Positions 49,580 to 58,107 of a stretch of 64,000 bases of DNA are shown here, in pieces. The notes beneath the pieces were generated by a model. The model searched no databases and was not told the origin of the DNA. It was given only the letters and a program-made list of their open reading frames with translations. Origin of the DNA: an uncultured Luteitalea sp. GTDB taxonomy: Bacteria; Acidobacteriota; Vicinamibacteria; Vicinamibacterales; Vicinamibacteraceae. The stretch's first letter is position 1. Every line of letters starts with the position of its first letter. The stretch spans positions 248,001 through 312,000 of the forward strand of contig CAKTDA010000003.1 of assembly GCA_934541105.1 (NCBI GenBank), read 5' to 3'. Both the position numbers and the translations under genes were made by a program.

Positions 49580-52243
49580 TCATTGTCCCACACTCAGGGC
49601 CCGGACCGCGTCTTCCACCTGCCTGGCGAGTGCCCCGTAGTCGTCTCCGCGCAGCGAAAGCGGCGCGCCGAACCGCACCGTGACCGGCCCCGGCGTCGGG
49701 AACCGGGCCGTCTGGTGCAGCACCTTGTCGGCACCGATCAGGCGTACCGGCACCACCGGCACGCCGAGCCGCGCACCGATCATCCCGATGCCGCCGCGGA
49801 ACTCGTTGATCTCGCCGGCCGTCGTCCGCTTGCCTTCCGGGAAGATCAGCAGCGACTGGCCCTCTTCGAGCAATTGCCCGATATAGCGCAGCGTCTGCCG
49901 CGCCCCGGCTTCCCGCTGCGGGATGGGGAACGCGTTGAAGAAGAGCGAGGCGAGGTAGTAGTTGAGGCCATTGGTCAACCGCTGTCGCCGCGTGTGGCCG
50001 GCGGGATGGAAGTGCGGCGCGAAGAACTCCTTGGCCATGGCAACCGCGGTGCGATGGCGCCAGCGCGCGGGCAGCGCCATCAGGATGGCCGGCGTGTCCA
50101 TGTGGCTCTGGTGGTTCGCGGCAAAGACGACAGGCCCTTCGAGGCCGGCAAGGTGCTCGAGCCCCTCGGCGCGGACGCGCGCGAAGATGCGGCCCGTCGG
50201 CAGGATCCACGTCGGCAGGCTCACGCGCCGCAGCAGGGAAGGCAGGGCCGCGCGGTTCCATGACGGGAACTCGATTGCCCCGGTGCCGCGTCGCATGGTC
50301 CGCGTCCCGGTCTCGTCGGGCGCCGCGTCCGGCAAAGTGCGCTCCGCGGGCGCACCCGGTTCGACCGCGCGCGCCCCACCCTGTGCGCCCACGATGCCGC
50401 GGAGGTCGCCGATCGTGCGCGCCGCGGCAAACGCCCCCTCGTCCACGATCGTCTGGAACTGCTGTTCGAGCGCCATGAGCAGTTCGACCCGCTCGAGCGA
50501 GCTGAGCGCCAGTTCCTCGATCGTCGTGTCGTCGTCGAGGCCCTGTCGCCCCCTCGCCAGGCGCGCCACGACGTGCAGCAGCGCGTCATCGCCGCCAGCA
50601 GGGCGCGCCACCGGCGCGCCCGACTCGACCCACGCGCGCAGGGCGGTGCGCTTCAACTTGCGTGTGCCCTCCGTGCGGGGCAGGTCCGATCCGGTCCAGA
50701 TCGACGCGCTGCGGATCTTCTGGTGGTCACCGAGCGCGGCGTTCGCGTCCCGGACGACCGCGTCGAGCCTGTCGGCATCGTCGAGCACGAGCACGGCGTG
50801 GATGCGTTCCTCGCCGTCCCACTGGCGGCCCACCACGGCCGCGTCGCGCACGTCGGGCAGGGCGAGCAGCGCCCGCTCGACGTCCTCGGGGAAGACGTTG
50901 AGCCCCTCGGGCGTGACGATCATCTCCTTCTTGCGGCCCTTGATGTAGAGCCGGCCCTGCTCGTCGAGCCCGCCGATGTCGCCCGTGTGCAGCCAGCCGT
51001 CCTCGAGCGTCCGCGTCGTGTCGGCGTGCCCCCCGTAGTAGCCCTGCGACACGTTGTCGCCGCGCACGAGGATCTCGCCGTCCGGCGCGATCCGGACCTC
51101 GACGCCGTGAATCGGTGTGCCGACGCTGCCCCGTCGCGCGCGCAGCGGATGGTTGAGCGTGACGATGGGCGCGGTCTCGGTGAGGCCGTAGCCCTGCACG
51201 ACGAGGAAGCCAAGGCCGCCCCAGAACTCCTCGATCGACGGGTCGAGCGGCGCCGCGCCCACGACCGCGCTCCAGAACTTGGCGCCGAACGCGCGATGCA
51301 CGCGCCGGAACCGCCACCAGCGCCGGTACCACGTCTCCTTCGGCAGCGGTGCGATGCCGGACCCGGGCGGCGGCTGCACGGCCTGCGTCTCGGGAAAGCG
51401 GAGCCTGACGTATTCCCGCAGCACGTCGAGCATCTTCGGCACCGACACGAGCACCGAGATGCGCCGCGACCGGATCTGCCGCACGATGTCGGCCGGCGCG
51501 AGGCTGCGCACGAAGACGACCGTGCCTCCGAGCATCGGCGGCACGAATGTCGCCATGGACTGCCCGAACATGTGGCTGAGGGGCAGCAGGTTCAGGAACC
51601 GGATCGGCGAGAACGGCCGGATGTAGCGCCGGTACTTCGCCATCTCGCGTTCGATCGGCACGATGTTGGCGAGCACGTTGCGGTGCGTGATGATCACGCC
51701 CTTGGGCTCGGCGGTCGCGCCCGACGTGAAGATGATCTCCGCCGTGTCGTCCGCGGTGACCGTCACGGCGGGCGGGGGCGGCATGTCGTCGCCTTCCGGC
51801 TCGCGCAGCAGCCCCGCGAGCGGCCAGTGCGGCACGCCGAGGGACACGGCCGCACCGTCCACGTCGTCGCCCGGCAGCACGAGCCGCGCCGAGACGATCC
51901 CGCCGATGCGATCCACGAGCGCGGGCGCCGATCGGTAATCGATCGGCACCACGACGATGCCGCGCAGCAGGCAGCCCCAGAGGGCGACGATCCACTCGGG
52001 CCGGTTCTCGCCCCAGAGCACCACCGTGTCGCCCTTCGCGATGCCGGCGGCGTGCAGGCGTGCGGCAAGCCGCTGCGCTGCGCGCCCCACCTCCGCGTAC
52101 GTGTACGTCCAGGTGCGGTACCCATCGTCGTACGCGAGGAACGCCGCCGGGCGGGCGGTGACGTCGTGGAAGAAGTCGAGCAGCGTGGCCCGTGGTGCTC
52201 CCGCTGGAGGACCGCCGGACGGCGGCCGCGAGGGAGGCGCCAT
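49580..52243 (-). CDS. Acyl-AMP ligase / acyl carrier / PlsC acyltransferase fusion
   Basis: The product has 887 residues when numbered from ATG 52243. Residues 20-545 form an AMP-dependent acyl ligase: P-loop FTSGATAEPKGVI at 172-184, GYGLTET at 351-357, WLHTGDIG, GRKKEMI, and catalytic K531 in GTRKLKRT. Residues 550-620 form an acyl carrier domain with likely phosphopantetheine serine S582 in LALSSLERVELL. Residues 685-870 form a PlsC-type acyltransferase with NHQSHMD at 710-716 and FPEGKRT at 801-807. It may activate a free fatty acid, hold it on its own carrier and pass it to lysophospholipid. E. coli Aas has the two enzymes in the opposite order and no internal carrier. ATGs at 52252 and 52270 are alternatives. 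Confidence 0.85.
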   Translation of the reverse strand: MAPPSRPPSGGPPAGAPRATLLDFFHDVTARPAAFLAYDDGYRTWTYTYAEVGRAAQRLAARLHAAGIAKGDTVVLWGENRPEWIVALWGCLLRGIVVVPIDYRSAPALVDRIGGIVSARLVLPGDDVDGAAVSLGVPHWPLAGLLREPEGDDMPPPPAVTVTADDTAEIIFTSGATAEPKGVIITHRNVLANIVPIEREMAKYRRYIRPFSPIRFLNLLPLSHMFGQSMATFVPPMLGGTVVFVRSLAPADIVRQIRSRRISVLVSVPKMLDVLREYVRLRFPETQAVQPPPGSGIAPLPKETWYRRWWRFRRVHRAFGAKFWSAVVGAAPLDPSIEEFWGGLGFLVVQGYGLTETAPIVTLNHPLRARRGSVGTPIHGVEVRIAPDGEILVRGDNVSQGYYGGHADTTRTLEDGWLHTGDIGGLDEQGRLYIKGRKKEMIVTPEGLNVFPEDVERALLALPDVRDAAVVGRQWDGEERIHAVLVLDDADRLDAVVRDANAALGDHQKIRSASIWTGSDLPRTEGTRKLKRTALRAWVESGAPVARPAGGDDALLHVVARLARGRQGLDDDTTIEELALSSLERVELLMALEQQFQTIVDEGAFAAARTIGDLRGIVGAQGGARAVEPGAPAERTLPDAAPDETGTRTMRRGTGAIEFPSWNRAALPSLLRRVSLPTWILPTGRIFARVRAEGLEHLAGLEGPVVFAANHQSHMDTPAILMALPARWRHRTAVAMAKEFFAPHFHPAGHTRRQRLTNGLNYYLASLFFNAFPIPQREAGARQTLRYIGQLLEEGQSLLIFPEGKRTTAGEINEFRGGIGMIGARLGVPVVPVRLIGADKVLHQTARFPTPGPVTVRFGAPLSLRGDDYGALARQVEDAVRALSVGQ

Positions 52244-52251
52244 TGGCCGCA

Positions 52252-52268
52252 TATGATAGTGGACGCTC
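52252..52268. promoter_or_regulatory. Shared AT-rich box between divergent lipid-fusion and DisA_N-type genes
   Basis: TATGAT at 52252-52257 faces the + gene (11 bases to ATG 52269). On the minus strand the overlapping TATCAT (52258-52253) faces the ligase gene (nine bases to ATG 52243). The two start codons are 25 bases apart. Confidence 0.4.
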
Positions 52269-53606
52269 ATGCCCCTGCCGCCGGCCTTTGCCGCGAGCGC
52301 GCTCTACGACAGCCTGCTGCAGAACGCGCTGCAGCGCTTCCTCGCCCGCGCCACCCTCGAGGTCGAGGCCTCGCTCTCGGAATCCTCGACGGGCACCCTC
52401 GCCATCGAGCCGACCGACGATCCGTCCGAACTGGTGCTGCGCTGGTTCGGCACGCGACACGTCCTGCACGTGCCGCGCGCGCTTCCGTTCACCGCGCACG
52501 AACTGCGCGTCGCCCGCGCCATCGGCGAAGTGCTCTCGGCCCGGTATCGCGCCATCTTCGACCCGGCGACGCTCGCCGCCCGCGGCGAGCTCTTCCAGGG
52601 CCTCATCGAGGATCGCTACGTCGCCGCATTCCTCGACAGGCGTCCGTACCAGGCCGGCGCCGAGCGCACGCGCGCCGACCGGCTGGCGAGCGTCATCGAG
52701 GTCCTGCGGGTGGCTGCGCTCTCGAGCTACGAGAGTCACGCGATTTCGTCGGGCGCGCTGGTGCTCGGTGAAGAGGCGGCGCACGAACGACGTGACGACG
52801 CGCGGCTGTATGGCCAGCCGCTCACCGCCGCCAAGAGCTTCTATCGCCTGTGCGACGGCGTGCGCACCGTGTTCCTCGTCGGCGCCGACGGGCTGCTGCT
52901 CGACATCATCGACATCAACCGCCGGGCGCGGCAGGTGCACCCGACGATGACCGTCGCCTCGCCGTGCCCGACCACCTATCGCCAGCATGCGGCCGCCACG
53001 CTCGGCACGCGCGAGGCCTGCATCGTGCTGACGCCGTCGCACGAGATCAAGGCCTTTGCCGACGGCGCGCACGTCTTCACGTTCCGCAACGCGCAGTGGC
53101 ACCTGATCGACGTCGAGGCCAAGTACGCGCGCTGGCTCCAGGCCGTCGGGTCGCGGCACATCGCCGAGAAGCTGTTCCAGTGCGCGCTCGACATGGCCGA
53201 GTCGCGGCAGGGCGCGCTGCTCGTCGTCCTGCGGGACCGGGCGTCCGCCGGGGCGCTCGTCGCGCCGGTGGACCGCCTCGACCGCCCGGCCCCGACGCGC
53301 GACACGAACGACGCCGGCCGGCGGCCGCTGCACTACCTCCTGCGCGGCCGGATGCTCGCCGACATCGACGACAGCGTCCTGATGGGGCTGGCAAGCCTCG
53401 ACGGCGCCACGGTCGTGGACACCGAGGGCGAACTCATCGCCGCCGGCGCCATCCTCATGCACCCGCACGGGGAGGGCGACGCCTGGGTCTCCGAAGGCGC
53501 GCGCACCACGGCGGCGCAGGCCGCCGGCCGCTTCGGCGCGGTGCTCAAGGTCAGCACCGACGGCATGATCACGTGCTACGACGGGCAGAGACTCTGGGAG
53601 ATCTGA
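52269..53606 (+). CDS. DisA_N-type (diadenylate cyclase-like) protein with long N-terminal sensor region
   Basis: The 445-residue product ends in a domain like that of DisA/CdaA, which makes cyclic di-AMP from two ATP. The first motif is present: LASLDGATVVDTEGELIAAG with D378-G-A380. The second motif, RHR in active enzymes, aligns with A411-R-T-T414 (EGARTTAAQAAGRFGAVLKV), so catalysis is uncertain. The strand pattern after it matches the family (STDGMITCYDG). Residues 1-330 form a separate region with no membrane span, perhaps one of the DAC-associated sensor domains. It is divergent from the lipid fusion gene. Possible roles are an unusual cyclase or a nucleotide-binding sensor. Confidence 0.7.
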   Translation: MPLPPAFAASALYDSLLQNALQRFLARATLEVEASLSESSTGTLAIEPTDDPSELVLRWFGTRHVLHVPRALPFTAHELRVARAIGEVLSARYRAIFDPATLAARGELFQGLIEDRYVAAFLDRRPYQAGAERTRADRLASVIEVLRVAALSSYESHAISSGALVLGEEAAHERRDDARLYGQPLTAAKSFYRLCDGVRTVFLVGADGLLLDIIDINRRARQVHPTMTVASPCPTTYRQHAAATLGTREACIVLTPSHEIKAFADGAHVFTFRNAQWHLIDVEAKYARWLQAVGSRHIAEKLFQCALDMAESRQGALLVVLRDRASAGALVAPVDRLDRPAPTRDTNDAGRRPLHYLLRGRMLADIDDSVLMGLASLDGATVVDTEGELIAAGAILMHPHGEGDAWVSEGARTTAAQAAGRFGAVLKVSTDGMITCYDGQRLWEI

Positions 53607-53652
53607 CGCCGGCGCGAAGGGCACTGCGGTCGCGCGGCGGGTCGCCACGGAC

Positions 53653-53689
53653 GAGTCGGCCGACTCCGGGTGCCGAAGCGGTTTAGAAT
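53653..53689 (+). promoter_or_regulatory. Palindrome overlapping a -10-like box before the epimerase-like gene
   Basis: GAGTCGGCCGACTC (53653-53666) is a perfect 14-base palindrome. TAGAAT follows at 53684-53689, so the palindrome covers the expected -35 position and may be an operator. It lies in a 185-base gap; no other feature was seen there. Confidence 0.35.
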
Positions 53690-53791
53690 GGCGCTCCCCC
53701 GGGAGACAGCGCATCGTGCGTGGCCACCGGGCAGCTTCGTCATGCCCGGGTCCGGCCGACCGAGCGCTGGCACAGGAAAGCGACAACTCGT

Positions 53792-54724
53792 ATGCGAGTG
53801 TTCGTCACGGGAGCCACCGGCTACATCGGGTCGGTGGTCGTCGATGCGCTGCAGCGCGCGTCGCACCAGGTCGTTGCCCTGGTCCGTCACCAGGAGAAGG
53901 CCAGGCGCCTCGCGGACCGCGGCATCGACACGGCGGTCGGCACGCTGGGCAATCCCGCCACCTGGCGCCAGCAGGCCTCGGGATGCGACGCGTTCGTCCA
54001 CGCGGCGTTCGAGTCCTCGCCGAAGGGCGTCGAGATCGAACGCATCGCGCTCGACACGCTGATCGACCTCGCGCGGCACGCCGGCGAGCGCGGGCCGGCC
54101 GCGTTGATCTACACGTCGGGCATCTGGGTGCTGGGTTCCGCGCCGGAGCCCGTCGATGAAGCGGCGCTGCCGGCTCCCGTGGACCTCGTCGCCTGGCGGC
54201 CCGCCCACGAGCAGCTGGTGCTCGATGCGGCGACGCCCGGGCTGCGCACGGCCGTGATCCGTCCCGGGATCGTCTACGGCGGGGCGCGGGGCATCGTCAG
54301 CGACATGCTGGCGTCGGCCGAGAACGGCCTCATGCGCATCGTCGGCAGCGGCGAGAACCACTGGCCGCTCGTGTACGACCGCGACCTTGCCGATCTCTAC
54401 GTCCGCGTGCTCGGAGCCGAAGAGGGGCACGGCATCTTCCACGCCACCGACGAGGCCGACGAACAGGTGCGCACCATCGCGGACGCGATTGCCGCCCACA
54501 GGCCGCACCCGCCCGACATCCGCTTCGTGCCGCTCGCCGAGGCGCACGCGAAGCTGGGGCCGTATGCCGACGCGCTGGCCCTCGATCAGCGGGTGCGCAG
54601 CCCGCGCGCGCGGGCGCTCGGCTGGACGCCGTCGCTGCGGTCGGTCTCGGGCAACATCCCGAGGCTCTTCGAGGAACTGCGGCGCGGGCGGCGCGCGATG
54701 CAGGAACAGGACCGCGAGCAGTAG
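53792..54724 (+). CDS. NAD(P)-dependent epimerase/dehydratase-like protein (extended SDR)
   Basis: The 310-residue product starts MRVFVTGATGYIGSVVVDAL, giving the Gly-rich NAD(P) motif. Other signs are VHAAFESS, LIYTSGIWVLG (the catalytic Ser region, with the usual YxxxK replaced by WRPAHEQ), and IRPGIVYGGARG. The lack of YxxxK is known in some 'atypical' extended SDRs that bind NADPH. The substrate is unknown. A possible AGGAAAG ribosome site lies 11 bases before ATG 53792. No sugar-nucleotide genes are adjacent. Confidence 0.75.
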   Translation: MRVFVTGATGYIGSVVVDALQRASHQVVALVRHQEKARRLADRGIDTAVGTLGNPATWRQQASGCDAFVHAAFESSPKGVEIERIALDTLIDLARHAGERGPAALIYTSGIWVLGSAPEPVDEAALPAPVDLVAWRPAHEQLVLDAATPGLRTAVIRPGIVYGGARGIVSDMLASAENGLMRIVGSGENHWPLVYDRDLADLYVRVLGAEEGHGIFHATDEADEQVRTIADAIAAHRPHPPDIRFVPLAEAHAKLGPYADALALDQRVRSPRARALGWTPSLRSVSGNIPRLFEELRRGRRAMQEQDREQ

Positions 54725-54745
54725 CGGCCCGGGACGGGAGGTGCC

Positions 54746-55390
54746 CTACTTCACGCTGATGCCGGCGCTCAGCACGAACATCGACACCGTCGGGTTGCCG
54801 ACGTAGTCGCCCCCGAGCTCCTTCGAACCGATGCGGTAGTACCGGCCGTCGAACGTGAAGGCGACGTGTTCGGTGACGAACCAGCGCGCACCGCCGCCGA
54901 TGTTGATCGTCAGCAGCTGCGGGCTGTAGGCGAGATCGGACTCGGCACGGCCGGCCTTCAGCTGCGAGAACCCGAGGCCCGCGCCGAGGTAGCTCCAGCC
55001 GCGACTCGACCCGAAGTTCAACGACACCTGCGGCACGATGCCGCGCACGCGGAACTCCCCGGGCACGAGCGGCACGTCGGTGCCCTCGGCGGGGTCGCCC
55101 GCGCCCTGCGTGCCGCCGATGAGCAGCAGCGACGCGCCGAGCCCGAGCGACACCCGCCCGCGCACCGGATACACGTGCGCGCCGAGATCCATCCCGAGCA
55201 CGGTCTTCGGCAGTTCGCCGGCCTGCAGCCCGCGAGGCAGCGACAGGTCCTCGGACCGCCCCACGCTGCTGAAGGCGCCGCGCAGATCCACGACGAACGG
55301 CCCCGGCGGCTCGGCCGGCTGCCCCTGCGCCGCAGCCGGAACGAGTAAGCACAGCGTGACCAACAGGAGGAGCCCGCGCGGCGACCGCAT
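54746..55390 (-). CDS. Outer-membrane beta-barrel protein, unknown function
   Basis: The 214-residue product has a signal peptide (GLLLLVTLCLLVPAAAQG). The mature chain alternates polar and hydrophobic residues in strands, each about ten residues, as in small outer-membrane barrels: LGLGASLLLIGG, VPQVSLNFGSSRGWSYLGAGLGFS, LTINIGGGARWFVTEHVAFTFDGRYY. It ends in VLSAGISVK. ATG 55390 is selected because TATACT lies seven bases upstream. It is divergent from the M28 peptidase gene. Confidence 0.75.
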   Translation of the reverse strand: MRSPRGLLLLVTLCLLVPAAAQGQPAEPPGPFVVDLRGAFSSVGRSEDLSLPRGLQAGELPKTVLGMDLGAHVYPVRGRVSLGLGASLLLIGGTQGAGDPAEGTDVPLVPGEFRVRGIVPQVSLNFGSSRGWSYLGAGLGFSQLKAGRAESDLAYSPQLLTINIGGGARWFVTEHVAFTFDGRYYRIGSKELGGDYVGNPTVSMFVLSAGISVK

Positions 55391-55403
55391 CGGCGGGAGT
55401 ATA
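55391..55403 (-). promoter_or_regulatory. -10-like box, leaderless start of barrel protein gene
   Basis: On the minus strand TATACT, a near-consensus -10, is followed by seven bases and the ATG at 55390. Confidence 0.48.
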
Positions 55404-55465
55404 GCGGAAGGAGCCAGACGTCGATTCGGATCGACGGCCACGAATGGCGGCACGCGCCCGGCGGC

Positions 55466-55477
55466 TACAATTGGCGG
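55466..55477 (+). promoter_or_regulatory. -10-like box, leaderless start of M28 peptidase gene
   Basis: TACAAT at 55466-55471 is six bases before ATG 55478. It is the best -10 match on the + strand of the set. Confidence 0.48.
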
Positions 55478-57145
55478 ATGCCGTCTGCATCAATCGTTCG
55501 CGGTGCGACCGGGGGGCTCGTCGTCGTGCTGCTCGCCCTCGTCGGCCGTCCGGCAGCCCAGTCGCGGCCCGGGCTCGACCTGTCGGCAATCAGCGGCGAC
55601 CGGATGGTCGCCCACGCACGCTTCCTGAGCGACGACCTGCTCGAGGGGCGCGCCCCCGGCGCGCGGGGCGGCGAGATTGCCGCCCGCTACATCGCGACGC
55701 AGTTCGAGCTGCTCGGCCTCGAGCCCGGTGCCGCCGACGGCACCTACTACCAGCAGGTGCCGATCGTCGAGGCGACGATCGCGCGCACCGGCACGAGCCT
55801 CGAAGCCAGGGGCGCCAGGGGCACGCGCGCGTTTCGCATGGGCGAGGACCTCGCGCTGCTCGCCTCGGTCGAGGCGCCGCGGGTGTCGCTCGACGCCGAC
55901 GTCGTCTTCGTCGGCCACGGCATCGTGGCCCCCGAGTACCGCTGGAACGACTATGCGGGCACTGACGTGAAGGGGAAGGTCGTGATGGCCATGGTCAACG
56001 ACCCGCCCGCGACGGCCGACGAGCCCGACCTGTTCGGTGGCAAGGCGCTCACGTACTACGGACGCTGGACCTACAAGTACGAGGAGGCGATCCGTCAGGG
56101 TGCGGCCGGCGTCATCCTCGTGCACACCGAGCCATCCGCAACCTACCCGTTCGGCGTCGTGCTCTCGACGACGGTCGGCGAGCAGGTCTTCCTGCCGCCG
56201 GCACCGGGCGGCGTGCTGCAGCTCAAGTCGTGGCTCACCGAGGAGGCGGCCACGGCGCTCGCCGCGCTCGGCGGGCACGACCTCGCCGCGTTGCGCACGC
56301 GGGCGCTGACCCGCGGCGCGGCGCCGGTGGCGCTCGGCGTGACCGTGTCGCTGCGCGTCGCGCAGCAGACCACGCGCAAGACCTCGCCGAATGTCGTCGC
56401 GAAGCTCGCTGGCGAGCGTCCGCGCGAGGCCATCGTCTACTCGTCGCACTACGACCACATGGGCCGCCGCGAGACGACCGACGCGTCGGACGGCATCTGG
56501 AACGGCGCGCGCGACAACGCGTCGGGTGTTGCCGCGCTGCTCGAGATCGCCCGCGCCTTCGCCGTCGCACCCGTCCGGCCCGGGCGCACCGTGTACTTCC
56601 TCGCTCCCACTGCCGAAGAGCGCGGGCTGCTCGGGTCCGAGTACTTCGCGCAGAACCCGCCGCTGCCGATCGAGGCGGTGGCAGCCAACCTCAACGTCGA
56701 CAGCATGAACGTCTACGGGTCGTCCTCGACCTTCGTGCTGCTCGGTGCCGATCGCACCGATGCGTTGGCGCTCGTGAAGGACGTGGCCACGGCGCAGGGG
56801 CGTCGGCCCGGCGTCGACGCACATCCCGAACGCGGCTACTTCTTCCGCTCCGACCACTTCCCGTTCGCCAAGGCTGGCGTGCCGGCGTTCTCGCTGACGC
56901 TCGGCGACGCGAGCGGCTTCCGCGGGCCTCGTGCGGAGCAGGCGCGCGAGATGAGTGCGGCCTACAACGCCACCCACTACCATCAGCCGTCCGATGAGTT
57001 GTCGCCCGACTGGGACTGGACGGGTGCGGTCGAGGACGCGCAACTCATGGCCGAACTGGGCTGGCGCATCGCCGCGCAGCCGGCAATGCCGGCGTACCTC
57101 GACGGGGATCAGTTCGCGCAGCCGCGTGCGAAGGGTCGGCGGTAG
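55478..57145 (+). CDS. Exported M28 family zinc aminopeptidase with PA domain
   Basis: The 555-residue product has a signal peptide (GGLVVVLLALVGRPAAQ). A protease-associated region precedes the catalytic part (DVVFVGHGIVAPEYRWNDY, GKVVMAMVNDPP, GAAGVILVHTEP). Metal ligands are H324 and D326 (SSHYDHMG), D346 (ARDNASGV), the TAEERGLLG glutamates, D in NVDSMNVYG and the late His of NATHYHQPSDE. M28 enzymes remove N-terminal amino acids from peptides in the periplasm or outside. The dehydratase and CCA enzyme genes follow at 3-5 base spacings, so the three form one transcription unit. Confidence 0.9.
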   Translation: MPSASIVRGATGGLVVVLLALVGRPAAQSRPGLDLSAISGDRMVAHARFLSDDLLEGRAPGARGGEIAARYIATQFELLGLEPGAADGTYYQQVPIVEATIARTGTSLEARGARGTRAFRMGEDLALLASVEAPRVSLDADVVFVGHGIVAPEYRWNDYAGTDVKGKVVMAMVNDPPATADEPDLFGGKALTYYGRWTYKYEEAIRQGAAGVILVHTEPSATYPFGVVLSTTVGEQVFLPPAPGGVLQLKSWLTEEAATALAALGGHDLAALRTRALTRGAAPVALGVTVSLRVAQQTTRKTSPNVVAKLAGERPREAIVYSSHYDHMGRRETTDASDGIWNGARDNASGVAALLEIARAFAVAPVRPGRTVYFLAPTAEERGLLGSEYFAQNPPLPIEAVAANLNVDSMNVYGSSSTFVLLGADRTDALALVKDVATAQGRRPGVDAHPERGYFFRSDHFPFAKAGVPAFSLTLGDASGFRGPRAEQAREMSAAYNATHYHQPSDELSPDWDWTGAVEDAQLMAELGWRIAAQPAMPAYLDGDQFAQPRAKGRR

Positions 57146-57148
57146 GCC

Positions 57149-58102
57149 GTGCTCGCGACGCTCGACGGCATCCGCGCGGCCGCCACGCGCATCGACGGCA
57201 TCGCCCGGCGGACGCCGGTGCTCGACCTCGCCCCGCTGCTGCCGCTGCACGTCAAGTGCGAGCAACTGCAGCCGGTCGGCGCCTTCAAGATTCGCGGCGC
57301 CTACAACTTCATCGCGGGGCTGCCGGAGGCGACACGCGCCGCCGGCGTGATCACGTACTCGTCGGGCAACCACGGACAGGCCGTCGCGTTTGCGGCGCAG
57401 CGGTTCGGCATCCCCGCCGTGATCGTCATGCCCGAGACCGCGCCCATCGTGAAGGTGGAGGGCGCGCGCCGCTGGGGCGCCGAGGTCCTGTTCGCCGGGA
57501 CCACCACCGTGCATCGCCTGGCGCGTGCGGAGGAGGTGGCGTGCGAGCGCGGGCTCGTGATGGTGCCGCCGTTCGACAGCCTGCCGATCATCGAAGGCCA
57601 GGGCACGACGGGCCTCGAGCTCCTCGAACAGCTCCCGGCCGTGCGGACGGTGTGCGTGCCCGTCGGGGGAGGGGGCCTCGCGTCAGGCGTGGCCGCCGCC
57701 GTGAAGCTCCTCGATCCGGCAATCCGCGTCGTCGGCGTGGAGCCTGCCGGGGCGCCGAAGATGTCGTCGTCGCTCGCGGCGGGCGAGCCCGTGACGCTCG
57801 CGAGCGTGTCGGGCATCGCCGACGGCCTGCTGGCGGTGCGGCCCGGCACGCTGAACTTCGCGCACGTGCAGGCGTTCGTGGACGAGGTCGTGACCGTGAC
57901 CGACGAGGAGATCGTCGGGGCGGTGCGGACGCTGTGGGACGTCGCGCGGCTTGCGGTCGAGCCCAGCGGCGCGGTGACCGTTGCCGGTGCGCTGCCGCGT
58001 CTCGCCCGCTGGCTCGACGACGGGCCTGTCGTCGCCGTCCTGAGCGGCGGCAACGTCTCGCTTGCCGCGCTTGCGGCGCTGATCGACGCCCCACCGGGGT
58101 AG
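57149..58102 (+). CDS. PLP-dependent threonine/serine dehydratase family enzyme
   Basis: The 317-residue product starts at GTG 57149, three bases after the peptidase stop. The PLP lysine is in VGAFKIRGAYNFIAG. SSGNHGQAVAFAA binds the substrate carboxylate, and PVGGGGLASGVAAA binds the cofactor phosphate. The pattern agrees with threonine ammonia-lyase and serine racemase/dehydratase; no C-terminal ACT regulatory domain is present, so it is the short, catabolic type. It would convert threonine or serine to 2-oxo acid and ammonia. This fits its place behind a peptidase that releases amino acids. Confidence 0.88.
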   Translation: MLATLDGIRAAATRIDGIARRTPVLDLAPLLPLHVKCEQLQPVGAFKIRGAYNFIAGLPEATRAAGVITYSSGNHGQAVAFAAQRFGIPAVIVMPETAPIVKVEGARRWGAEVLFAGTTTVHRLARAEEVACERGLVMVPPFDSLPIIEGQGTTGLELLEQLPAVRTVCVPVGGGGLASGVAAAVKLLDPAIRVVGVEPAGAPKMSSSLAAGEPVTLASVSGIADGLLAVRPGTLNFAHVQAFVDEVVTVTDEEIVGAVRTLWDVARLAVEPSGAVTVAGALPRLARWLDDGPVVAVLSGGNVSLAALAALIDAPPG

Positions 58103-58107
58103 GACGC

